From contig JAGPUY010000333.1 of the NCBI GenBank assembly GCA_018067265.1, positions 1-7,095 of the forward strand: a stretch of DNA of 7,095 bases. The letters are read 5' to 3'. A program made the position numbers and the translations under genes. This stretch comes from Oceanihabitans sp. GTDB lineage: Bacteria; Bacteroidota; Bacteroidia; Flavobacteriales; Flavobacteriaceae. The notes under the pieces are model-generated. The model had not been told where the DNA came from and ran no database searches. It saw nothing but the letters and a program-made list of their open reading frames with translations. Positions 1 to 5,903 of the stretch are shown here, in pieces (within the stretch, counting starts at the first letter, position 1; each line of letters opens with the position of its first letter).

Positions 1-33
1 AAAAAAAGCTTCTCTATGAGAAGCTTTTTTTTT
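1..33. terminator. Bidirectional Rho-independent terminator
   Basis: The arms GCTTCTC (8-14) and GAGAAGC (18-24) pair perfectly around a TAT loop. They are flanked by seven A on the left and nine T on the right, so the hairpin works as an intrinsic terminator on either strand. On the minus strand it lies 16 bases past the stop codon of the HMA lipoprotein gene and should end that transcript. Its symmetry suggests it also serves a convergent gene to the left of the window, which cannot be seen. Confidence 0.9.
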
Positions 34-48
34 ATTAATAATGTGTAA

Positions 49-597
49 TTAAGCTTTAGCCTTATCTGCACAACATGCTTTCTTGCAATCTGCTGCACAA
101 GCCATTTTTTTATCTGTAGAAGAAGCTTCTGCTTTATCAGCACAACATGCTTTTTTACAATCTGCTGCACAAGCTGTTTTCTTATCTGTAGATGCTTCTG
201 CTTTTTTAGCAGTAAAAGATTCTACCGTTTTCATTTCTTTAACCGTATATGTTTCGCCAACTTTAGTTACCGTTTCTTCTAAAGAAGTAGTAGTCACTTT
301 AGCATTGTCATATTCCACCATTGCTAATTTTTTGTCGTAATCTACTTTTGCAGATTTTACGCCTTCCATTTTAGCTAGTTTCTTTTCAATAGTTCTTGCG
401 CAGCCAATTGCACAAGTCATACCTTCTATAGTAAACTCTGCTTTTGCATACGTTGCATTTGGGTCTAATGCTGCTTTTGTGGTTTCTACAGCAGTTTCTG
501 TTTCTACGGTAACTACTTCTGCTTTAGGTTCGTTTTTACAACTAAATGCTGCTAATGCGATTACAGCTATTGCTGCTATTTTTTTTATTTGTTTCAT
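49..597 (-). CDS. HMA-domain lipoprotein with C-terminal cysteine-rich tandem repeats
   Basis: Predicted envelope metal-binding protein of 182 residues. Residues 1-19 form a lipoprotein signal peptide (basic start, alanine/isoleucine core) ending in AFSC, so Cys20 is the likely lipidated residue; FSC lipoboxes are common in flavobacteria. Residues about 51-121 match the heavy-metal-associated fold (MerP/CopZ/Atx1 family, usually copper or mercury). The metal loop reads GMTCAIGC (59-66), giving CxxxC instead of the usual CxxC. An acidic and Thr-rich linker precedes it. The tail (137-182) holds two 24-residue repeats, each with the pattern CxxxCxxxCC (Cys143/147/151/152 and 167/171/175/176), ten candidate thiol ligands in all with the HMA pair. 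It is likely a periplasmic or outer-membrane metal chaperone or buffer; the metal is not determinable. The start is supported by the signal peptide directly after the ATG and by a TAnnTTTG element upstream. No Shine-Dalgarno sequence is seen. Confidence 0.85.
   Translation of the reverse strand: MKQIKKIAAIAVIALAAFSCKNEPKAEVVTVETETAVETTKAALDPNATYAKAEFTIEGMTCAIGCARTIEKKLAKMEGVKSAKVDYDKKLAMVEYDNAKVTTTSLEETVTKVGETYTVKEMKTVESFTAKKAEASTDKKTACAADCKKACCADKAEASSTDKKMACAADCKKACCADKAKA
52..189 (-). repeat. 72-bp tandem repeat encoding CxxxCxxxCC units
   Basis: Two nearly identical, in-frame copies (118-189 and the shortened 52-117) encode residues 137-160 and 161-182 of the HMA lipoprotein. Each unit reads TDKK-x-ACAADCKKACCADKA. 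The copies also agree at the DNA level, differing at only a few bases, which indicates a fairly recent duplication or ongoing homogenisation. The copy number may therefore vary between strains. Confidence 0.85.
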
Positions 598-626
598 TGT
601 ATAAGTTTTTATTATTCAACTGTTTG

Positions 627-634
627 CAAATCTA
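627..634 (-). promoter_or_regulatory. Putative -7 element for the HMA lipoprotein gene
   Basis: Read on the minus strand this is TAGATTTG, an exact match to the Bacteroidota -7 consensus TAnnTTTG. It lies 30 bases before the start codon, predicting a leader of about 20-25 bases. No clear TTG is seen at the -33 position, so the call rests on the -7 box alone. Confidence 0.5.
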
Positions 635-641
635 ATAATTA

Positions 642-676
642 TTTGCTGTTAATTGTGTTAAAAAGTAGCACATTTG
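642..676 (+). promoter_or_regulatory. Putative promoter for the EamA transporter
   Basis: TTTG (642-645) is followed after 23 bases by CACATTTG (669-676), one mismatch from TAnnTTTG. The spacing is at the long end for this promoter class. Transcription would begin around 681-683, leaving a leader of only about 13-15 bases. The region is shared with the divergent HMA promoter. CAAAT (627-631) and ATTTG (641-645) form a short inverted repeat that includes part of both promoters. Confidence 0.35.
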
Positions 677-695
677 TAGTACTAAAAAAGGAGGT

Positions 696-1592
696 ATGTT
701 TCAGAACAATAAAAAATGGGTCTATCTTATCGTTTTATCGCTAATTTGGGGAACTTCATTTATACTTATTAAAAAAGCGCTTATTGGTTTAAATCCGTAT
801 CAATTAGGAGCTTTACGGACAATAATAACCGGTTTGTTTTTGTTTGCTGCAGGTTTTAATACTATAAAAACGATTAGAAAAGAAGATTGGAAATGGATTG
901 CTATTTCTGGTTTTTTCGGGTCATTTATTCCTGCTTTTTTCTTCGCAATAGCAGAAACCGAAATTGACAGTGCGGTTGTTTCTGTTTTAAATTCTTTAGT
1001 GCCTTTAAATACGATATTACTTGGTTTTGCGGTTTTTAAAATAGCTTCTACAAAAAGACAAGTTTTAGGAGTTATTATTGGTTTTATTGGTACTGCAATA
1101 TTGATTTTAAAAGGTGCCGCTTTAAATCCAGAACAAAATTATATGTATGCTGGTTTTATTATTGCTTCTACCTTTATGTATGCGGTAAATGTAAATATTA
1201 TAAAAAGGTATTTGCAAGATGTTAAGCCTTTAGCGATTGCAACCGGAAACTATGTCATTATCTTTATTCCTGCTATTATTGTTTTGCTGTTTACTGATTT
1301 TTTTACAGAAGCTACGTTTCGTAAGCCAGAGTTAGGTGCATCTATACTTTATGTTACTTTATTATCCTTTTTTGGTACCGCTTTAGCTAAAGTGATTTTT
1401 AATAAGCTAGTGCAAATGTCTACTCCAGTTTTTGCTTCTTCGGTTACCTATGTAATGCCAATTGTGGCATTAGGTTGGGGGATTTTAGATGGCGAAGGCT
1501 TTAGTATGTTGCAAGCTTTTGGTTCTGGTATTATATTGATTGGTGTTTATCTATCACAAAAAAGAACAGGTAAAGGATTAACTTTAAAATAA
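696..1592 (+). CDS. EamA/DMT-superfamily transporter (RhaT/YdcZ-like permease)
   Basis: Inner-membrane protein of 298 residues with ten predicted helices (about 8-26, 33-53, 66-87, 92-113, 122-139, 149-169, 178-199, 213-232, 241-263, 270-287). These form two five-helix EamA repeats (8-139 and 149-287), the usual drug/metabolite transporter layout and length. The N-terminal WVYLIVLSLIWGTSFILIKK is characteristic of the family, as is the proline-containing segment TYVMPIVALGWG near helix 9. Members export or exchange amino acids, nucleosides or other small metabolites; the substrate cannot be told from sequence. The gene is monocistronic, divergent from the HMA lipoprotein gene and convergent with the M16 operon. 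The ATG is preceded by AAAGGAGGT, unusually strong for this phylum and only one base away; no in-frame alternative start exists upstream, and starting later would cut into helix 1. Confidence 0.9.
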   Translation: MFQNNKKWVYLIVLSLIWGTSFILIKKALIGLNPYQLGALRTIITGLFLFAAGFNTIKTIRKEDWKWIAISGFFGSFIPAFFFAIAETEIDSAVVSVLNSLVPLNTILLGFAVFKIASTKRQVLGVIIGFIGTAILILKGAALNPEQNYMYAGFIIASTFMYAVNVNIIKRYLQDVKPLAIATGNYVIIFIPAIIVLLFTDFFTEATFRKPELGASILYVTLLSFFGTALAKVIFNKLVQMSTPVFASSVTYVMPIVALGWGILDGEGFSMLQAFGSGIILIGVYLSQKRTGKGLTLK

Positions 1593-1600
1593 TTCGGATA

Positions 1601-1628
1601 AAAAAACCACGCAATTTGCGTGGTTTTA
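1601..1628. terminator. Shared bidirectional terminator between the convergent transporter and M16 operon
   Basis: CCACGC (1607-1612) pairs with GCGTGG (1618-1623) around AATTT, and the stem is extended by flanking A and T runs. The T run on the plus strand is short (TTTT, then AATTTT). On the minus strand the A run at 1600-1606 becomes seven U. It lies just past the transporter stop and about 50 bases past the M16 stop, and can serve both. Confidence 0.85.
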
Positions 1629-1642
1629 ATTTTATATAGGAT

Positions 1643-1668
1643 GTCATTTTGAGGGTAGTCGAAATAAC
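1643..1668. repeat. Small hairpin-forming intergenic repeat, likely a degenerate REP-like copy
   Basis: The arms GTCATTTTGA (1643-1652) and TCGAAATAAC (1659-1668) pair over ten positions with one mismatch (C1645/A1666) and one G-U pair, closing a GGGTAG loop. The wording closely resembles dispersed intergenic repeats I recall from Flavobacteriaceae genomes (the GTCATTnTGAGCGTAGTCGAA type). Only one copy is visible here, so repeat status is recalled rather than shown. It sits immediately past the M16 stop codon, between that gene and the shared terminator. Confidence 0.5.
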
Positions 1669-1679
1669 AATTGTTTTAA

Positions 1680-3743
1680 TTAGTTAAAATCGGCATCGGT
1701 AACACCTTCGTTTACTTTAATTTCTTTTACTGCAAAATCAAATTTACGCGGTCCATTTGTTTGTCCGATTTTAAATGGAAATTTCACACCAGATACTTCT
1801 TGATATGCTGTTAAGTAGGTAGATGCAGCACCCATTTCGGTAGATTTATCTATCTTAATTTTTAATCCAGTTTCTACACTATAGTAGTTGGTTTGCGTAT
1901 CCGAAATTTTAACTCTGTACGCTTTTTCACCATCAACATCTTCAATTTTTTCTAAGGAAACTCCGCCTTTTAAGTAGTTTACTTCTGGAAATGGAGATCC
2001 TTCTTCTTGGGTTGTCTTCACTTCGTCAGGAGTCATTTCCGAACGTTGTCCTTGTTGTACTTTGTAACCATTTTCACCATCTACCACGGTTTTCATCATG
2101 GATTGTCCCATGGCAAAAACTTCGGTTGCAAATTGGTCTTTAGATGTTTTCTTCATTTCTAAATGCATCATCATACCTGGTTGTAATTCCGCTTCAGCAG
2201 TAATAAAAACAGAAGTTACTTTGTCTAAGTTCGCTTTTCCGCCAATAGCGTCAATGTATTTGTTAAGCACGGTGTTTACATCCACATCCCTGGACATTTC
2301 TATATTGTAGTTCGGTTTTTCTACTTGATTTGCATATACATCATAATATTTGATTGGTACGTTGCTTCCTTCAAAGGTTACTTTCTCTAGGTTTTCTAGT
2401 ACTTCACTACCTTTTCCAACAACAATAATTCTAGCACTATTGGTACCAAAATATTTATTTGCTACTCTAGTTACGTCGTCAATGGTAACTGCTTTTATTT
2501 TTTCTAAATAGGTAGTGTAAAAATCTTTTGGTAAATCATTCAACTTGATATTTAGTGCATAACGTGCAATATTTTGTGGGTCTTCAAGATTTAAAACAAA
2601 GTCACCAAGATATTTTGCTTTTGCATTTTCTAATGCTTGTGCAGAAACTGGTTCTTCTTTAATTCGTTTTATTTCTTTTAAAGTTTCTACAACAGCACTA
2701 TCTGTAACAGCATTTCGAACTGCTGCTCCAGCTTTAAAACGAGACACGTATTTGTCGGAACCAACACTAGAACGTGCTCCATACGTGTATGCATGTGTTT
2801 CACGAAGGTTCATGTTTAAGTAGCTATTAAAACCACCACCTAATATTTTATTTGCAATTAAAACAGCGTGATAATCTGGATCGCTCATTTTTAAATCTAC
2901 ATTGCTCGTTAAAGAAATGTTAGACTGTACCGCGTTTGGCATGTCTACGAAGTTTATTTGTGCGTATTTCACATTCGGCATTGCTTCAGGTACTGTAGAA
3001 ACGATTTTTAGCTTGCTTTCCCAAGTAGAAAAGTAATTTCTAATTTGTCTTTCAATAGTAGTGTAATCTACATCACCAACGACTACTAAATACGCGTTTG
3101 AAGGCGTGTAGTATCTTTCGTAAAAAGTTTTAACGTCTTTTAAAGTTACTTTACCAATCGTTTCTTCGGTTATAAATTCTCCATACGGATGATGTGTACC
3201 ATATGCTAAAGCACTACCAACACGGCCAGCAACAACATCTACACTCTTTTGGTTGGACTTTAAGCCTTCTATAGCTTGTTCTTTTTCTTTTTGAAATTCT
3301 TCTTCCGTTAATAACGGATTGTTAATAGCATCTGCCATTAGTTTTAGAATCCTATCGGAATATTTAGATAATGAACTGGCATAACCGCCATTATATCTAA
3401 AGTTCATTCCAGCTCCTAGGAAGTCTATTTCTTCATTAAATACATCTTTAGAAATGGTTGTTGTTCCGTTTCCTAGCATGCTTCCTAATAATCCAGATAC
3501 ACCAGCGATATCTCCTTCTTTAATAGGTTGGTTATCTATGGTTAAGCTATAAGAAACACGAGGTAGCTTGTGATTTTCTACAACAAGTACCTTTAAACCG
3601 TTAGGTAATTCAAATTCCCCAGGAACTTCTAAGGCGATTTTTGGAGCTGGACCTGATTTTGGTTGTTTAGATCTATCTATTTGTGCTTGCGCAACAACAG
3701 TCATTAAAAACAAAGTTAATATGGTAAATATTTTAGTTTTCAT
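1680..3743 (-). CDS. Exported M16-family peptidase homologue, non-catalytic subunit with LolA-like C-terminal domain
   Basis: Protein of 687 residues with a Sec signal peptide (cleavage likely after AQA, residue 20), so periplasmic or envelope-located. Residues about 42-240 form the M16 N-terminal domain, and about 255-455 the C-terminal M16 domain. The zinc motif HxxEH is lost: the aligned segment GVSGLLGSMLGNGT (81-94) has Gly84, Gly87 and Ser88 in place of the two His and the Glu. The Arg/Tyr pair that binds substrate in M16 enzymes is kept (LRETHAYTY, Arg314 and Tyr321). It is therefore probably the non-catalytic partner of the upstream protein, as in the Sphingomonas A1 M16B heterodimer. 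Residues about 488-687 are an extra domain beginning YIDAIGGKANLDKV, with beta-rich repeats ending FDFAVKEIKVN, resembling LolA/LolB-type lipid-binding folds. That assignment is tentative. It is the second gene of a two-gene operon, 103 bases after the first. Confidence 0.9.
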   Translation of the reverse strand: MKTKIFTILTLFLMTVVAQAQIDRSKQPKSGPAPKIALEVPGEFELPNGLKVLVVENHKLPRVSYSLTIDNQPIKEGDIAGVSGLLGSMLGNGTTTISKDVFNEEIDFLGAGMNFRYNGGYASSLSKYSDRILKLMADAINNPLLTEEEFQKEKEQAIEGLKSNQKSVDVVAGRVGSALAYGTHHPYGEFITEETIGKVTLKDVKTFYERYYTPSNAYLVVVGDVDYTTIERQIRNYFSTWESKLKIVSTVPEAMPNVKYAQINFVDMPNAVQSNISLTSNVDLKMSDPDYHAVLIANKILGGGFNSYLNMNLRETHAYTYGARSSVGSDKYVSRFKAGAAVRNAVTDSAVVETLKEIKRIKEEPVSAQALENAKAKYLGDFVLNLEDPQNIARYALNIKLNDLPKDFYTTYLEKIKAVTIDDVTRVANKYFGTNSARIIVVGKGSEVLENLEKVTFEGSNVPIKYYDVYANQVEKPNYNIEMSRDVDVNTVLNKYIDAIGGKANLDKVTSVFITAEAELQPGMMMHLEMKKTSKDQFATEVFAMGQSMMKTVVDGENGYKVQQGQRSEMTPDEVKTTQEEGSPFPEVNYLKGGVSLEKIEDVDGEKAYRVKISDTQTNYYSVETGLKIKIDKSTEMGAASTYLTAYQEVSGVKFPFKIGQTNGPRKFDFAVKEIKVNEGVTDADFN

Positions 3744-3846
3744 TTGTTATAATATTTTTTTAATTAATGTCAAATGCTACTTCCGTACTATAAATTACTT
3801 CAAATAAGTATTCAGTAAGAAAAAATGCATTGGGTATGTTTTTATT

Positions 3847-5166
3847 TTATTGCTCTTTGTCTTCTGGTAAATACTCCATTTCTAAACGTTGATTAGCGTT
3901 TAGATACTTTTTTGCAACCGCTTGAATTTCTTCTCTAGTAATAGATCTGTAAATTTCAATTTCTTTATTGATTAAAGAAGTGTCTCCATATAACATGTAG
4001 TACGTAGCTAGAGAACCAGCAATTCCTTCTACACCAGAATTGGAGTTTACAAAATCATTCTCGGATATGTTTTGAAGTTTTTGATAATCTCTTTCCGAAA
4101 TTAATTCATTTTGAACTTTTACAATTTCTTCATCGATTTCTTTAAGTAAGTCATCTAGAGATACATCACCTAAGGGCATACCATATAAAATGTAAGTACT
4201 ATAATCTTCTTGACTATTATTAAATGCTCCTACTTGTAAGGCCATTTTCTTTTCATCCACCAGTTTTTTGTACAGTACAGAAGATTTTCCGTCACTTAAA
4301 TAACTAGAAAGCATATCTAAAACATAGGCATCTCTTTCTTTCATTGAAGGCGTTCTGTACGCGGCAACAATAGCAGGTATTTGAATGTTGGTGTCATAAG
4401 CTGTTGCTTTTATTGGTGAAGTAATAGGATCTTCTTTAGGGAAGTTTCTAGTAATTTCTTCTCCTCTTGGAATAGGTCCAAAGTAATCTTGAATCATTTT
4501 CTTTACAGCAGGAATATCTATATCTCCAGCAACGACTAAAGCGGCGTTATTAGGAACGTAGAATTTTTTGTTGAACGCTTGAAACTCTTCTAAAGTAGCA
4601 GCATCTAAATGTGCCATTTCACCAATAGTAGTCCATCTATATGGGTGTTTTTTAAACATGTTTTTCTTTACATTTTCAAAAAATTTACCATAAGGAGCGT
4701 TGTCTACACGTAGGCGTTTTTCTTCTTTAACAACTTCATTTTGTGTGTCTACACCAACTTGATTAATAATAGGATGCATTAATCTTTCCGATTCCATCCA
4801 TAAACCAAGTTCTATACTATTAGAAGGGAATACTTCAAAGTAATAGGTTCTATCCTCATTGGTATTTGCATTAACACTTCCGCCGTTAGAAGTTACTATG
4901 TTAAACCATTCTCCTCTTTTAATGTTTTCGGTTCCTTCGAATAAAAGGTGTTCAAAAAAGTGAGCAAAACCAGTGCGTTCTGGGTTTTCATCTTTAGCAC
5001 CTACGTGATACATAACCGAAGTTATGACTACAGGAGCAGCGTTGTCTTTATGTAAAATAACGTGCATACCGTTATCTAAATCGTATTCTTCATATTTCAC
5101 TTCTTGAGCGGTTGCTGCAAAGCCAGCTAAACATAAAGAAGCTAAAGCCAAAATGCGTTTTTTCAT
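3847..5166 (-). CDS. Exported zinc-dependent M16-family peptidase, catalytic subunit
   Basis: Zinc metallopeptidase of 439 residues, the usual size of a two-domain M16B protein. A Sec signal peptide (cleavage likely after ATA, residue 20) places it in the periplasm or envelope. Residues about 25-230 are the M16 N-terminal domain, with the inverted zinc motif HFFEH (69-73). The third ligand is Glu149 in VVKEEKR, 75 residues after His73, the expected spacing. Residues about 240-430 are the C-terminal domain. There the normal substrate-binding Arg/Tyr pair is replaced by Val303 and Leu310, so the protein probably needs the Arg/Tyr carried by the next gene's product. Such enzymes degrade unfolded peptides or oligopeptides in a closed chamber; the substrate here is unknown. 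It is first in the operon. The start is supported by the signal peptide and by TATTTTTG upstream. Confidence 0.93.
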   Translation of the reverse strand: MKKRILALASLCLAGFAATAQEVKYEEYDLDNGMHVILHKDNAAPVVITSVMYHVGAKDENPERTGFAHFFEHLLFEGTENIKRGEWFNIVTSNGGSVNANTNEDRTYYFEVFPSNSIELGLWMESERLMHPIINQVGVDTQNEVVKEEKRLRVDNAPYGKFFENVKKNMFKKHPYRWTTIGEMAHLDAATLEEFQAFNKKFYVPNNAALVVAGDIDIPAVKKMIQDYFGPIPRGEEITRNFPKEDPITSPIKATAYDTNIQIPAIVAAYRTPSMKERDAYVLDMLSSYLSDGKSSVLYKKLVDEKKMALQVGAFNNSQEDYSTYILYGMPLGDVSLDDLLKEIDEEIVKVQNELISERDYQKLQNISENDFVNSNSGVEGIAGSLATYYMLYGDTSLINKEIEIYRSITREEIQAVAKKYLNANQRLEMEYLPEDKEQ

Positions 5167-5230
5167 TGTGTGTTTAATTTATGTGATTTTAATGATTTGT
5201 CTTTAACTACAAAGAATAGTTACAGGTTTT

Positions 5231-5238
5231 CAAAAATA
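5231..5238 (-). promoter_or_regulatory. Putative -7 element for the M16 operon
   Basis: On the minus strand this reads TATTTTTG, an exact TAnnTTTG match, about 65 bases before the start codon. It predicts a leader of roughly 60 bases. No convincing TTG is found 17-23 bases further upstream, so the assignment is moderate only in this AT-rich stretch. Confidence 0.4.
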
Positions 5239-5350
5239 ATATTTATAACTATTTTTAATGTTAACAGAATCAGAAAGTTGGCCTTAAATTATATTAATTG
5301 AAAATTTTTCACGAAATTTAAAAGAGTATAACCCTTAAAGCTTTATTGAT

Positions 5351-5806
5351 ATGAATTCTTCTTCATCTGTAGCTGTTAAATATGGCGTTTTTACAACTAT
5401 AGCGCTTATAGCATATTTTTTAATTATTAAATTGTTAGGACTACATACCAATCCGTGGTTTAGAATGTTAAACGGGATATTTATGGGCTACGGAATTTAT
5501 GTGGCTATTAAAAGGTATAAGTCACTATTTGAAGAAGAGTTTAATTATATAAACGGATTTAAAGTTGGATTAATTACTGGTTTTTTGGCCACTTTTCTTT
5601 TTGCCTTATTTATGGGGATTTACATGTTTCATATAGATGTGGATTTTATGAATACCTTATTAAAAGATTGGTTTGATGATGGTGGTTATGGCGGCGGAAT
5701 TTTAATTTTTGTAATTATTGTGGAAGGTTTAGCATCTTCAACAATTTTAACACTTACCTTCATGCAGATTTTAAAAAACAGCACAAAAGTTGTTCAAAAA
5801 CAATAA
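5351..5806 (+). CDS. Four-helix membrane protein, possibly DUF4199 family
   Basis: Small inner-membrane protein of 151 residues. Hydrophobic segments at about 9-29, 36-54, 70-93 and 116-140 suggest four helices. A charged stretch between helices 2 and 3 (KRYKSLFEEEFNYINGF, 54-70) and a Gly-rich loop (DDGGYGGG, 109-116) precede the later helices. The opening VAVKYGVF and the segment FNYINGFKVGLITGF resemble DUF4199 proteins, a Bacteroidota family of unknown function; I hold that match tentatively, and no catalytic motif is visible. The gene is divergent from the M16 operon and lies 97 bases before rplU, in the same direction but separated from it by a strong promoter. No terminator is seen after it, so read-through into rplU is possible. 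No clear promoter or Shine-Dalgarno sequence is found upstream. Confidence 0.8.
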   Translation: MNSSSSVAVKYGVFTTIALIAYFLIIKLLGLHTNPWFRMLNGIFMGYGIYVAIKRYKSLFEEEFNYINGFKVGLITGFLATFLFALFMGIYMFHIDVDFMNTLLKDWFDDGGYGGGILIFVIIVEGLASSTILTLTFMQILKNSTKVVQKQ

Positions 5807-5810
5807 AACG

Positions 5811-5841
5811 TTTGTAGATTAATTAATTAGCAGTATATTTG
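5811..5841 (+). promoter_or_regulatory. Strong promoter of rplU-rpmA
   Basis: TTTG (5811-5814) and TATATTTG (5834-5841) are separated by 19 bases and both match the Bacteroidota sigma consensus (TTTG / TAnnTTTG) exactly. This is the best promoter in the window, as expected for ribosomal protein genes. Transcription should begin near 5846-5849, giving a leader of about 55-58 bases. Confidence 0.85.
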
Positions 5842-5903
5842 CATCCGTTTTCTAAGGAAAATGAGATTATTTTATATAAATTAATTAATAAAAACGTTAC
5901 GCT

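Noticed and set aside
83..340. Open frame of 85 codons on the plus strand
   Set aside because: It lies entirely antisense to the HMA lipoprotein gene and its repetitive product is a by-product of the cysteine repeats. It has no start signal or recognisable family.
598..695. Functional link between the HMA lipoprotein and the divergent EamA transporter as a metal-efflux system
   Set aside because: EamA/DMT transporters generally move organic metabolites, and the protein has no metal-binding His or Cys cluster. Sharing a promoter region alone does not support a joint system.
2098..2310. Open frame of 70 codons on the plus strand
   Set aside because: Antisense within the M16 non-catalytic gene, which is clearly coding. 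The translation shows no domain and no promoter is seen.
3763..3810. Internal promoter or hairpin between the two M16 genes
   Set aside because: The candidate -7 box has three bases instead of two between TA and TTTG, and the TACTT/AAGTA hairpin has only five pairs, so neither is called as a feature.
5281..5350. Promoter for the four-helix membrane protein gene
   Set aside because: No TAnnTTTG match is present on the plus strand in this stretch, only AT-rich sequence with partial resemblance.
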